Numbered from the stretch's first letter, positions 51,001 through 62,182 are shown. The stretch: DNA of 64,000 bases from Sciurus carolinensis (GCF_902686445.1 NC_062214.1:89570738-89634737), one strand, 5' to 3'. The notes: generated from the sequence alone by a model not told the origin. Numbers and translations are program-made.

Positions 51001-52416
51001 CATTTACCTTCTAACAACTCCACAGAAAGAACCCTGAGATGGGGGACATTGGCAATTTGCAGCTCTTCCTCGGGTCCTGTGTTCTTTCCCCCAGTCATGG
51101 CATTGAAACCTCAAAGTGGCTCTGGACTTGATCCTTCACCCCTCAGAAGCTCAGTTTCCCCATATGTAATAGAGAAAATAATGGAACTTAAATAATTGGG
51201 TTGTTCTGAGGATCAAATGAGAAAATAACTGTAAAATCCTTGCCACTTGGTGCAAAGTAATCATTCAATAAACTCTGTGTATCATGATGGGGATGGTTTG
51301 GTAATTGTAAGAATCCCAGACGCCTCTGCACCCTGCTGCAGGAGACACCTCCCCAGGCTTCAGAGCTGCCTATTGTCCGAGAGCCCTGCCTGGCGGTCAC
51401 TCAGAGGTCACAATGCTCTCTTCTGGCCTCCCCCCACCCCCCATAAGTCACACAATAAAGACCCCCTGATTGCCTGATTAAAGGAAGTGGACACAATTAA
51501 TTTCAATTTTAGACCTAAAACCCTCCTCCCACCTTTCAAAAAAAAAAAAATCGCACACCCTATTCCAATTTACACAATGAACCAACATAGAATTTTCCAG
51601 CGGGTTTTGTAGCCTTTGAAGTGACCAGACCAGACTATTGATTTATTTCCAACTAACCTCCCTCTTTGAACCCAGAAGGGTCAAGGTTAATTATATAATA
51701 AAACATACTGTGCCCAGCTGCCCCTCTGAAGGCACAGGGAGCCCCCCGACCTTTCTGAGCCGGCAAGTGGTGGATCGGATTTCTGATCCCTTCCCGGATT
51801 CATTTCCTTCATCAAGGCCCATTAAGAAGAAGAAGAAAAAAAAAAAAAACTGACCCCTCATTTCCTCCCTAAGATAAATTTTAATTTGCTGGAAACCAAC
51901 AAAGGGGATCTAAGCCATGTGTCCAGGCCGACCCCTTCCACAGGAAAATCTTGCCAGGAGCCCCTGACCTGCAGTGGGGAAATGGGGTGGCAGGGAGGGT
52001 AGCTGAGGGGTCTGTATCTTCCACGAAGGGGGAAGTGCCCAGAGGGACCCTGCTGAGCATCAGCAGCAGGACAGACACCACTGGCCCGGGCTTCTCAGGC
52101 CTGCTCTCAGCTGGTGCTCAGCAGCCACCTGAGATGGGCTCTATTATAATCCCCATTTTCTCTGATGACAAAACAGGCTCGAAGTGGAACCCAAACTGGT
52201 TCCAGGAATCAAGGACAAGGTTTGGAATCCAAGCTTTTTTCCCCCCTACTTTTAAATAATGGGTTTTATTACCCCCAAAATTCACACCCCTAGGGAAAGA
52301 ACTTTGGAAACTGCTGCAGTATGGATCTTGAACGTCCCCAGAAGGCCTATGCATTAAAGGTTTGGTCCCCAGACCAAAGTGTTGGGAAATGGTGGAGCCT
52401 TTAAGAGGTGGAGTCT

Positions 52417-52630
52417 GCTGGGCACAGGGGCGAAAGCCTGTAATCCCAGTGACTCACGGAGGCTGAGGCAGGAGGATCCCGAGTTCAAAACCAGCCTCAG
52501 AAACTTAGAGGGGCCCTAAGCAACTCAGTGAGACCCTGTCTCTAGATAAAATATAAAAAAAGGAGGGCTTGGGATATAGCTCAGTTGGTAGAGTGCTTGC
52601 CTCAAGGTCCTGGGTTCAATCCCCAGCACC

Positions 52631-52666
<36 letters not shown>
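52417..52666 (+). repeat. B1 and ID SINEs
   Basis: A B1 half (about 52417-52563) then an ID (about 52564-52666) with a 34-base A-run. Confidence 0.85.

Positions 52667-52722
<56 letters not shown>
52667..52722. repeat. (AT)n(AC)n microsatellite
   Basis: A pure AT run followed by a pure AC run, growing directly out of the ID A tail. Confidence 0.95.
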
Positions 52723-52723
<1 letters not shown>

Positions 52724-53933
52724 AATATATGCTACAGAAAAAAAAAAAAAAAAGGTGGGGCCTGGTAGAAGGAAATTGGGCCACTGGGGGGCACGTCCTC
52801 CAATGGGCTATGGGGACCCCTGCCCCTTCCTGCCTCTCTTTGCTTCTCCTCCACCACGAGGGGAGCGGCTTCCTCTACCCCCGGCTTCCCCGACGAAGCC
52901 CTGTGCGCCCCCGGCCCAAGAGCAAGAGGACCAAGCCCTGTGGACGGAAACCCTGAAATGGTGAGCCAAAGTAAACCGTTAATCCGTTTAACCTGCCTGT
53001 TTCCGGAATTGGTCACAGTGACAGAAAGCTGACTAAAACCTGAGTGTTCTTTTTCCATCACTACAAAGAAAAAGATCCAGCGCCTCGCAGCCTGGCCGTC
53101 CCACGAGGTCCCCCGCTGTGTCCCTGAGCCAAGTCCAGCCAAGGCTCCCTCCTGGAGTGGCCCTGTCTCTACTCCCTGGCTCCAGAACAGCCCTGGCCTT
53201 CTTGTTTTCCAGGACAGTGACATTTCAAAGAAGAGACAGTGGCCGCTGTCCTGCAGCGTGACCCACAATTGGATGGTCTCCTGTTTCCTCCCTACTGGGC
53301 GAGGCAGGTTCAGAAGCCCTGCTGGTCACGTCTGAGGCCCATGATGCCGGCTTGGCCCTTTTGGGGCCGGGGACCCCGGATTTTCAGCTCCATGTCCAGG
53401 GCTTGTTCTCCCTTGGGGCACGGGGCTCCCCATCCTGGAGGGAGGAAGGGGAGACTGAGTTAGCATTAGCCCCAGGGGACCACAGCTCTGGGACTTTTTA
53501 ACCCAATCCGATGGCAGCTGAAAACCTTGGGAAGGAGTCCTCTCCCGCCTCTGCCCTCCTCGCCCATCCCAGCCTGAGCCAGGCTTTCCCAGCCCTTCTC
53601 CCTGGAAGTCGGAAGTCGCACCTCCTCGCCACTCCCGCTTGGCTTCTGCCTCATGTTCATGGTTCCTCCCAGTGTGTTAGAGCCGGTTGTGCAGCTCCAG
53701 GGCCCAGCTCCATAAATATTTGTCAAAAAAAGTGTAACCCAGATGAACCCCATCTGCCTGTGGTGAACTGGGCTTCACATTGGAAAGAAAAGTCCAACAC
53801 TCAAAATTGAATTGAATGGAGAAGCTGTTTAAGTTTTTGTTGGACATCTTGGAAGAGGTTGCAAAGAAGGAATTACATTGCATGTTATACACTAAATAGT
53901 TCTAAACAGCCAAAGAGTTTTTTTAATTTTTAA

Positions 53934-54118
53934 AAAAATTTTCGGTACTGGGGATTGAACCCAGGGGCCCTTTACCACTGACCCATATCCCCAGTTCTTT
54001 TAGTTTTTATTTTGAGTCAGGGTCTCTCTAAGTCACTCAGGCCGGTCTCCAACTTTCAGTCCTCCTGTCTCAGCCTCCCAAATCTCTGGGATTACAGGTG
54101 TGTGCCACCATGCAGGTT
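53934..54118 (-). repeat. B1-dID SINE
   Basis: GTACTGGGGATTGAACCCAG to GGGATTACAGGTGTGTGCC. Confidence 0.87.
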
Positions 54119-54239
54119 ATATGAATCTTAAATATTCTCTTCACCAATTTTTCTCCTTTTCATCTCATGGTTCCTCCTTTGTGTCTAAACCTCTCTTCTT
54201 TCTGCCCAGTCCTTTCCCAGGGACCACTGAGCCCACCTA

Positions 54240-54388
54240 GAAAAGTCTTTTTAACAAATTGTACTGGACCAATTGGGCATCTCATGCAAAACAAAACAAA
54301 ACAAACAAAAAAACCTTGATCCATAATTCATATCATAAACAAAAGCTGATTCAAAATAAATTCTAAACCTAAAGGCAAAACCCAAATG
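54240..54388 (+). repeat. L1 ORF2 fragment
   Basis: TTTTTAACAAATTGTACTGG and the following GGGCATCTCATGC are L1 ORF2 sequence, with an A/C-rich simple run inside. Confidence 0.7.
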
Positions 54389-54562
54389 TCCAGGCACAGT
54401 GGTACATGCCTATAATCCCACCTACTCAGGAGGCTGAGGCAGAAGGATTGCAAGTTTGAGGACATCCTGAGCCACTTTGTGAGACCCTGAACAACAAAGA
54501 CATCTTAAAAAGGGCTGAGGTGGTAGCTAAATGGTACGGTGCCCCTGGTACTGCTGGAGAGG
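54389..54562 (+). repeat. B1-dID SINE
   Basis: AGGCACAGTGGTACATGCC to GTGGTAGCTAAATGGTACGG. Confidence 0.82.
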
Positions 54563-54647
54563 GGGAAATGACTGGGAAAATTGAAAATTTAAGATAAAAT
54601 ACTATTTTTTCTGTGTTCACAGAGTTCCTTTTAAAATTGTTATTGTT

Positions 54648-54849
54648 GTTGCTGCTTCTGGGGATTGAACCCAGGGGTACTTGATTATTTAGCCACATCC
54701 CCAGCCCTTTTTATTTTTATTTTGAGACAGGGTCTCACTAAGTTACTTAGGACCTCACTAAATTGCTGAGACTGGCCTTGAACTTGTGATCCTCCTGCCT
54801 CAACCTCCCAGGTTGCTGGGATTACAGGCATGCTCTATTACACTCAGAT
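54648..54849 (-). repeat. B1-dID SINE
   Basis: GGGGATTGAACCCAGGGGTA to GGGATTACAGGCATGCTC. Confidence 0.87.
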
Positions 54850-54924
54850 CCCTTTTGCTTTGATTCAGTCCCACAGAGTTGGCCAGGGCCTAACCTCAGA
54901 GCCTCCCTTGAAAGCACAGTCTAG

Positions 54925-55075
54925 GTGCCAAGCACCTGCCTTAACACCCTTGTGAGATAGATGCTATTATCACTGCGCCCACTCTACAGATGATGAAACA
55001 GAGGCAAAGAGAGGTCAAGTCACTTGCTCAAGTAATTTGCTCAAGGTCACATAGCTAGGGAGTGGAAGAGCTGAG
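54925..55075 (+). repeat. MIR-type SINE relic
   Basis: Reads through ATGCTATTATCACTGCGCCC and ACAGATGATGAAACAGAGGC to TCACATAGCTAGGGAGTGG. Confidence 0.6.
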
Positions 55076-55346
55076 AAGCCAGGCAGCATTCTCCAGGACC
55101 TGGTGAAAAGTCACATTGCTTTTCAGCTTTGGTGTGGGCACACCACCCACCATGGGGCACATATGTTTAGCTTCCAGAGCACCATATTTCTGTTTTCACT
55201 TGCATTTGTCAAATGACTCTATGAGGGGAGGGAAGGCCCAGCTTCTAAGTGAGAAAACTGAAGCTCACCCAGGGCCAGAGAGTAACAGGACAGTTTTCAC
55301 TCATAGATTTCATTCTAAGAGGAGGTGGGAAGGAAAAGAAACATTT

Positions 55347-55349
<3 letters not shown>

Positions 55350-55380
<31 letters not shown>
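55350..55380. repeat. (TA)n microsatellite
   Basis: About 31 bases of alternating TA. Confidence 0.95.
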
Positions 55381-55382
<2 letters not shown>

Positions 55383-55422
55383 AATTTTTTTGGCAGTCCT
55401 GGGTTTTTTTCAGTTTGTTGTT

Positions 55423-55608
55423 TTTTTTTTAATTGGTACTGGGGATTGAACTCAGGGGCACTCGACCACTGAGCCACATCCCTGGCCATATTTTGTATTT
55501 TATTGAGAGTCAGGGTCTCGCTGAGTTGTTTAGTGCCTCACTTTTGCTGAGGCTGGCTTTGAACTCATGATCCTCCCAGAGCCACTGGGATGACAGGTGC
55601 CAGCCAAT
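55423..55608 (-). repeat. B1-dID SINE
   Basis: GGTACTGGGGATTGAACTC to GGGATGACAGGTGCCAGCC. Confidence 0.83.
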
Positions 55609-55658
55609 CCTGGGTTTTGAGCCCAGGGGTGCTCTATCATTGAGCTATATCCTCAGCC

Positions 55659-55693
<35 letters not shown>

Positions 55694-55909
55694 TGGTGCT
55701 GGGGATTGAACCCAGGGCCTGTGCTTGCAAGGCAAGCACTCTACCGACTGAGCTATCTCCCCAGCCCTCCTCAGCCCCTTTTTATGTTTTTATTTTTAAT
55801 TTTGAGACAGGGTTTTGCTAAGTTGCCCACACTGCCCTTGAACTTGCCATTCCCCTGCCTCAGCCTCATTAATCACTGGAATTTTAGGCGAGTGCCACTA
55901 GCTGGGCTT
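55608..55909 (-). repeat. B1-dID SINE split by an ID SINE
   Basis: The outer dimer's ID half (TTGAGCCCAGGGGTGCTC to CCTCAGCCCC) is cut by an antisense ID with T-run at about 55661-55769, then resumes with CTCAGCCCCTTTTTATG and its B1 half. Confidence 0.83.
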
Positions 55910-58070
55910 CAAGTCCATGTTTTAATGTTCCTCCCAGACATTAAAGTGATCGTCCATTAACCCCATTTTAATGAAGATGTAAAAAGGATGGTCCCCAGCC
56001 TTCACCCTCTGGATCTCCTCCATTCATTCTTCTCCCCATCCCCACCTGCCCCCCGCTCGTCCTTATTCGCCACGTCCCTCCCTTTTCCTTCCTCCCCTCT
56101 CTCCCCTCTCCCTCCCCTGCCCTCCACATCCATCCTCTCTGCTCCCACCTCGCTGGTCAGGCAGCCATTCACCCTTTCAACAGTTCTTGAGCTGGGCAGG
56201 GGCCAGGCTCTGGGGTAAAGAGTGGGGATGTGTGCGTCACCCGTGTGAGGGCCGAAATCAAGTCAATGCCAATCATCTGCCTGTGGTCTGTCCATCTGTC
56301 CATCTCACACCCCCTGTCCCTAGCCCAGTCAGCTACACCAGCCCCTTTGTGGAAGTCTCTGTCTTCAGAATCTGTGGCACATCGTGGAAGATGGTTAAGG
56401 CCCATGAAATATTAGTGAATGGGGACTGGCCATGGTGGGGACTGGCATGGGGACCCAAGGCAGCACATTTACAGAGGAAGGACTGCATCCCCTGCCTGCT
56501 GCCCACAGTCCCTTGGGCTCACCTCAGGCAAAGGGGCTGGCTGACTGCTCACACCCAGCTCACAGATGGACCCTAGGGAATGACAGTGGTGACCTAGGAT
56601 GGACAAGCGGGCAGCTATGTACCTGGGATGAGTGTGTTTGTGCATGAGTGTGTGTGCCTGTGTTTGTGGGTACGGACATGTTTGAGTGTACGTGTGAGCA
56701 GGTGCCACCATGTCCAGCAGGGCCATCTTGGGTGACCTTGCAGCTCAGTTTTATCCCTGGCTGTGTGTCTCCCCAGGGAGCAGTGTCTCAGCCAGGCCTC
56801 AGGGACCAGCCCGCCTTGTCACCGAGCACAGCGGTGGTCCTTATCACAGCTGTGCTGCCTGGTGCTGCGACACTCTTATAGTCACTCCCCTGAGCTCAAA
56901 GCTTAGCATCATAAAATGTCAGAGTGAGGCATTGGTTGGGGATGGAATTTAGAGATTATCTAACTCAACTGACCAATGCAGTCAGCCCCAGAGCTGGTCT
57001 TGGACTTTGGACTGCAGAGGTTGCACAGCCTGTCAGCAGCAGAGCTGGGTGGAAAACCACATCTGCCCAGTCACTTTCTCTCTCCTACCACGACCTCTTG
57101 GCTTTTGTCTACTCCCAAGTCTTCAAGTAACAGCCCCCTGGTTCCCAGGCTGGGGCAAGGACACTCCGCGTGGGAGAAGGCAGGTCTGGCGGGGGCTGTA
57201 TCAGTCTGCCTGTCAAGCAGGGTTTCTCTTCCTTAGGGGCGGTAGCCCCTAAGCTGGTCTCCCAGGGCTGGTCTCCCCCTGCTGGTCAGATCTCTACTTG
57301 TGCTTAATTACAAATGACAAATGAATACATTCTTCCTTGATAAACGCGATGGGCAGAACTCTTGCAGTGTTTGGGGTTCATGAGCAAAAGATAATAAATT
57401 ATGTCTTTGATGCCAATTTGGGGAATGTTTGTGGAATGAAGGATGAAAGAGGTAGGGAACTAGAAAGGGAAGCTGAAAGAACAGAAGGGGACCAGGGAAG
57501 AGATTGAACTTGAGTGATGTTGGTCTCTCCATTAAAAAAAAAAAAAAAAAAAAGGACCAGAAAGACCCTTGAGACACCTCAGGAGGTAATTTACTTTTGG
57601 GGAAATGAAGGGACCTCTCTATGAGAAGGAAGGGACCCTTCTTAGACAAAAAACTATCCAGTTGTTCTAGAAATGGGGCGGGGGGTCTCATCAGAATTCA
57701 CATGTGTCCTGGAGACCTTTCTGGCTGCCCTGGAAAGACTGGATGGCTTAGGATGAGGACCTTATGATGAGGCCTTGGAAGGAGCCAGGTGGCTCTTGCT
57801 GGGGTGGGAACCCAAAGAGGCTGGGCAGGCTCCTTCTCAAGTGGTGCTGATCTGGGCCCTGAAGAAGCTGAGTGAAGTGAGCACCTGGGGCTGCCTTCTT
57901 GACCCTTTGGCAGGCTGAACTTACCTGGTGAAGACTCCCAGAGTGAGAGAACAAGAGTGGAGTTCCCATCTTTAGCATCCAGAGGTGCTGTTTGCACAGT
58001 GATGTGTTGTGCAGTTGGTGTCCACAGTCCTGGTTACACTGAGCTTCCGGAGTCTGGAGTAAATGTGGTT

Positions 58071-58105
58071 GCGTGTGTGTGTGTGTGTGTATGTATGTGT
58101 GTGTG
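58071..58105. repeat. (GT)n microsatellite, imperfect
   Basis: GT units with a TATGTATG interruption followed by a short GA run. Confidence 0.85.
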
Positions 58106-58860
58106 AGAGAGAGATGGAACTTTGTTTTTGTTTTATTTGCCTGTCTTTCCGCAGCAGATCAGGCCTATTACTGAAGACACAGGGACTTTGCAGGAAGCCT
58201 ATTACCCTCTAGTTTGAAAGGATTAGAGAGCAATGTTTAATTCTGCATTATCACTTCCAAACATTTCCCTCTTGTGGCCATCCTCTGCACTGCTCACCAC
58301 ACCCTGCGACGCAGGCAGGGAGGTATAGTGCTTACCTCCACATTCCCACCGAGGAGGCTCCTCTAGAGACCACTCACTGTGGCCTTGTTTTCCTCCTGCT
58401 ACTGCTCCTTTCACATCTCCTGGGACCCACAGGCCTGAGCAGGGGCTCCAAGAATGGGTAGGGCTGAAACTGTAGGAGAAGATTTTAGTCTGATAGGAAA
58501 GCCACAATGGGAGAGTAGGATTTAGCAGGACATGGACAGGCAGGTGCGATGATTTATAACACCACTGTCATGAGGGTTTAAATGGGCACCTTTAGGTATT
58601 TTTCCTTTCCAAGGAAATTTCAAAATTAACTTAAGTACTACAGGAGTTCCTTTCGAACAATGGAAAAAGCAACCACAAAGAGAACAAACAAGCATATACA
58701 TAGATTAATGAGAAACAAAAACGCTAGAGGTCGCAAACATTAGACCAACTTGACTCCCCTAATGGGGAAGCACATCATAAAAACCTACCTATCACAAAAA
58801 CTTTCAAGTTTAATCCTGACTTGCACATGCACAAGCCTAAGGAACTAATGTAAGCAACGA

Positions 58861-58878
58861 TCTTACTTTGAACCAAAC
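58861..58878 (-). terminator. 3' box of the U5 gene
   Basis: On the - strand it reads GTTTGGTTCAAAGTAAGA, fitting the snRNA 3' box pattern GTTT-N-AAARNNAGA. It starts 6 bases past the mature U5 end and directs Integrator-dependent 3' end formation. Confidence 0.8.
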
Positions 58879-58883
58879 AAAGT

Positions 58884-59000
58884 TAGCCTTGCCAAAACAA
58901 GGCCTCAAAAAATTGGTTTAAGACTCAGAGTTGTTCCTCTCCACGGAAATCTTTAGTAAAAGGCGAAAGATTTATACGATCTGAAGAGAAACCAGAGTAT
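58884..59000 (-). ncRNA. RNU5B-1: U5 spliceosomal snRNA
   Basis: A 117-base gene with an intact U5 sequence. It has the 5' end ATACTCTGG, the invariant loop I GCCTTTTAC at 58956-58964 that contacts exon ends during splicing, the Sm-protein site AATTTTTTG at 58906-58914, and a 3' terminal stem-loop (GCCTTG paired with CAAGGC at 58886-58903). U5 is a core part of the U4/U6.U5 tri-snRNP in the nucleus. A PSE, an octamer and a 3' box are all in place, so this is a true gene and not a retrocopy: there is no poly(A) tail. In human, RNU5B-1 and RNU5A-1 lie downstream of IGDCC3 and point towards it, as here. The B assignment (being nearest IGDCC3, and the AAACC before the Sm site) is inferred from memory and could be A. 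Confidence 0.96.
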
Positions 59001-59042
59001 ACCAGAAGTACCTACAACTCACAAATCGGGTAACAGCAACTC

Positions 59043-59060
59043 CTAATTCACTGACGGTGG
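59043..59060 (-). promoter_or_regulatory. Proximal sequence element (PSE) of the U5 gene
   Basis: On the - strand it reads CCACCGTCAGTGAATTAG at -60 to -43 from the U5 start, matching the snRNA PSE core (CACCNTNAGTGNA) in sequence and position. It binds the SNAPc complex. No TATA follows it towards U5, as expected for a Pol II snRNA gene. Confidence 0.85.
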
Positions 59061-59200
59061 CTAGATGACGCCAGGATTCTATACCTCAAGAAATAAATTT
59101 CAGTTTACTTTGTAAGAATATGTCTTTTGCGCAAATGTGCGCAGCAACTTTAAAAAATTTTTCCCTTTTAAAACTGTTCTTTGCGCAGTGCACCGTGGGT

Positions 59201-59208
59201 ATGCAAAT
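59201..59208 (-). promoter_or_regulatory. Octamer (distal sequence element) of the U5 gene
   Basis: ATGCAAAT on the + strand (ATTTGCAT on the gene strand) lies at -201 to -208, the usual place for the OCT1-binding distal element of snRNA genes. Confidence 0.85.
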
Positions 59209-59209
59209 A

Positions 59210-59984
59210 GACGGAGTCCTCTCCCTTTCGATTCGGGAAGTAGTGGAGCGTTCACACAGTTCCTCGTCCTCACCGTTTGGGGGCGAAGCGGAGGAATCCC
59301 AACGCCGTCCTTGGTCGACTCAGGTTTTATCTGTCTTGTTTTTTTGTGTGTCTGAGTTTAATTTCCTTTAAAGACTGCTATTACAATGAAATAGAAAATA
59401 GCGAATAACTGATTGACACAAAATGCAGGATAGTCGGTTCCTCCCTTCAGTCGGAGTGAGGAGCGTAAAGTGGGAAAGGTTGCACGCCGCAGTTTATTTA
59501 AAAAGTTGTGCAGTTTCATTTTTCTTACACTGCGTGGCGGCCACGTGGGTTTTTTGATGTTGAAGTGGTTCTTGTTTGTCATGCACGCCAGCACGTATGC
59601 TTGAATATTCAGCATGTTCGTCTGTCGCTTGAGAATTCCTGGGACCCTGCGCGTTCAGCGTCTGATTTTCTCCCCACCGGCGCTGCTGTTGGGGATAAAA
59701 CCTTGCTATTCCAGTGTCAGATCTCGATCTCTTTATCCAGTGCTTTACAAATGTGCTCTCCTCTCTGACCGGCCTGCATTAGGACTCCTTACTTGTGAAA
59801 GGAAAGCTGCTTTTTTATTTTTCCAGATGCTGATGTAGATCTCCTGCTTCCCATCTTTCACACTTCTGAACTGAAACTTTCCCCTCCCACTTTGCTGGTT
59901 TCTTTGTAATAAGACCATCGTTTGACATGTACGTGATTTAAATATCTAATTGAGCTTAAAAACTCTTATTGGATAAAATTCAAA
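59210..59984. other. Unique DNA upstream of U5
   Basis: SINE-free sequence, moderately CpG-containing around 59220-59700. I recognise no gene. A weak PSE/TATA-like pair on the + strand at 59456-59500 is discussed as a finding. Confidence 0.4.
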
Positions 59985-60290
59985 AGCCATACCATTCACC
60001 CTTTGAAGTATACAATTCAGTGGTTTTTAGTAGATTCACAGAATTGTACAATCATCACCACAATCTAATTTTAGAATATTTTTGTCACTCTCCCAAAAAA
60101 CTGTACCCATGAACAGCTACTTCCTGTTCCCCCAGTTTTCCGGCCTTTGGCAGTCACTCTAATGTGCTCATTCTGGACATTTTGTATAAACTGAAGCATA
60201 CATGTGACCTTTTCTTCTAGTTTCTTTGATTGGGTGTATGTTTGCAAGTTTCATCCACCAATGCATGTTTGTTATATTTCACAATGTAAT
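59985..60290 (-). repeat. L1M 3' end relic, antisense
   Basis: GTATACAATTCAGTGGTTTT, ACAATCATCACCACAATC and AGTTTCATCCACCAATGC match old L1 3' sequence in antisense, as at 28.4-29.0 kb. Confidence 0.75.
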
Positions 60291-60707
60291 GGAAGTTAAA
60301 GAGACCCACGGAGATGCACAGTCCCCACCATATGTTAACAGCTGTACCTCACAGGGCTTGGCCAGGGGCTAAGGAGACACAAAAGGAGTTTTGAGTTGGA
60401 ACTTGGGAGGCAAAGTTTCCCTGCTCCTGAGTTGTAGGGGCATTCATCTTCTGACCTTTGCCCTGCTTCACTCTGGAAAGGTCCTGGCAGCTTTTGTTGA
60501 TTAGAGAGCTATAGGGAAGCTTTTGTTTTTAACCATCCAGGCTCCATGTCATGGAACTTCCAGGATTTCAGAATCCAAAGCATGAACTTATCCTGATGAA
60601 AAATGTGGGTTTTGAGGGACTGTTACAGTTTCATTGTTTATAGTGTGGCCTACTCCTGCATTTCTGGCAATAATTCATGCTAATATTTAATATAAGAAAT
60701 AACCTTG

Positions 60708-60856
60708 GAGCTGGGATTGTGGCTCAGTGGTAGAGTGCTTGCCTGGCATATGTGAGGCCCTGGGTTCAATCTCCAACACCATTAAAAAAAAAAAAAATAA
60801 ATAAATAAATAAATAAAATAAAGGTCCATTGACAACTTAAAAAAAAAAAAAAAGAA
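60708..60856 (+). repeat. ID SINE, AT-tailed subtype
   Basis: GGAGCTGGGATTGTGGCTC core with tail (AAAT)n and GGTCCATTGACAACTT. Confidence 0.87.
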
Positions 60857-60866
60857 AGAAAAAACC

Positions 60867-61050
60867 TAGAACCAGGTGTGGTAGAGCATGCCTGTAATCC
60901 CAGCACTTTGGGAGGTTATGCCAGAGTGTACCAAGTTTGAGGCCAGCCTTGGCAATTTAGTGAGAATCTGTCTCAAAATTAAAAATAAAAAGAACTGCGA
61001 ATATAATTCAGTTGTAGAGCACCCCTGGGTTCAATCCCCAATGCTGAAAA
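60867..61050 (+). repeat. B1-dID SINE
   Basis: AACCAGGTGTGGTAGAGCATG to GGGTTCAATCCCCAATGCTG with an A/T tail. Confidence 0.85.
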
Positions 61051-61169
61051 AAAATTAATAAAATTAATAAAACTAATTGTTTTATTTACTTAAGCAATAT
61101 ATTTCAAACATACCCCAGATATTAATTTTTCAATAATTAATATAAAAAGAATTACTTGTTTATATTCTT

Positions 61170-61437
61170 TTCTTCAAAGTCTTCATAATCCAGTGTGTAT
61201 TTACACTTAAAACACATCTCAGGGGCTGGGGTTGTTGCTCAGTGGTAGAGCGCTTGCCTAGCATGTGTGAGATACTGGGTTCAATTCTCAGCACCACATA
61301 CAAATAAATGAATAAAAACAAATAAAGACCTATCAACATTTAAAAAAAAACACATCTCAATTCAGACTGGCCACATTTCAAATGCTCCACAGGCAAATGT
61401 GTCCATTGGCCACCATATTGGATAGTACAGTTCTAGA
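61170..61437 (+). repeat. MER5-type DNA transposon relic, split by an ID SINE
   Basis: ATAATCCAGTGTGTATTTAC, CTGGCCACATTTCAAATGC and CATATTGGATAGTACAG are MER5A/B-like (hAT-Charlie family). An ID at about 61223-61348 splits it, and ACACATCTCA is repeated on both sides. Confidence 0.75.
61223..61348 (+). repeat. ID SINE, AT-tailed subtype, with target-site duplication
   Basis: GGGGCTGGGGTTGTTGCTCA core and long A/T tail ending AAAGACCTATCAACATTT. Confidence 0.9.
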
Positions 61438-61788
61438 TCTTTTTGGATCTTTTATGAAGTTAATCATATGGACTAATAATAATGACAATTTTATTTCTCT
61501 GTCCCAGTCCATGTACTTTTTTCCTTTTATTTTACTTTCCATTGCCATACTTTCCCATATTTTCCTGTACTTTCTACAATACTGGTAGCACAAAACCAAG
61601 TGGAAGTGGTGATACTGTCATTCTTGTCTCCTTTTGTACTGCAAAGACAAAGTTTAAGGCACTTTCTGTTAATGTGTAACATTTGCTTGAAGTTTTGGTA
61701 GTAGTCTTCACTATATTAAATGAACTGTCATTATTGAATAAACTAACATTATTAAATAGAATATTATTTTAATTCTACTATAATAAAA

Positions 61789-62182
61789 TGTCCCGACCCA
61801 CAGGACATCAACGAGGACGGCAAACCTAAGAGAGAAGGAGTGAAGAGACAAGAGACGCAGGGAGAGACAGCAAGACAGGAATTCTGATCAAGCTGCAAAT
61901 TTTTATTGTTCTCATGGGTATTTATGCTGAGGGAATGAGGAGTATGATGAGGTGCAGGCTGGTTGGCTGTGTTCTTCTATTGGGCTCCTGATAGGCTGCA
62001 AGTTCGCGCTGGCGGGAAGGTGAAGTTTGTGCCGGTGGGAAGGTGAAGTCCTGGAAGAGAAGCAGGGATGGCGCCATAGGCGCCATACTGTCAGAATTAT
62101 CAGCCAGGAGTGGGGGAGGGGCGCTGCTGCTTATTGTAAAGGTCAGAATGTTCTCAGAATGAGAACTTCTTGGTCCCTGACA
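61789..62182 (-). repeat. 3' LTR of an endogenous retrovirus
   Basis: A 394-base LTR bounded by TG and CA: on the - strand it starts TGTCAGGGACC at 62182 and ends GGTCGGGACA at 61789. A polypurine tract abuts its 5' edge. Inside are a TATA-like GCATAAATACC at 61917-61927, a CCAAT box upstream of it, AATAAA at 61902-61907 and a pyrimidine-rich U5. Two 23-base tandem units lie at 62002-62024 and 62025-62047. Many CpGs have decayed compared with the copy at 63723. Confidence 0.9.

Larger units (their letters stand above)
52309..53040 (+). repeat. LTR relic, MaLR-like, split by SINEs
   Basis: The flanks at 52309-52415 (GTATGGATCTTGAACGTCCC and TTTGGTCCCCAGACC) and 52755-53040 (GAAATTGGGCCACTGGGG, TGGTGAGCCAAAGTAAACC, AAAGCTGACTAAAACC) read as one old LTR-type repeat of the MaLR style interrupted by SINEs. 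The family assignment is from memory. Confidence 0.5.
43480..58860. other. Intergenic DNA between IGDCC3 and the U5 gene
   Basis: No gene recognised. Contents are SINEs, L1 relics, a MaLR-like LTR relic, microsatellites and unique DNA. The unique stretches at about 43.5-44.4, 44.5-46.1, 48.7-49.8, 51.0-52.3 and 55.9-58.5 kb hold nothing I can name. An AT-rich block at 51475-51720 looks like possible conserved non-coding DNA. Confidence 0.6.

Noticed and set aside
59120..59371. An 83-codon open frame upstream of U5
   Set aside because: It overlaps the octamer region, has no recognised domain and no splice or poly(A) context.
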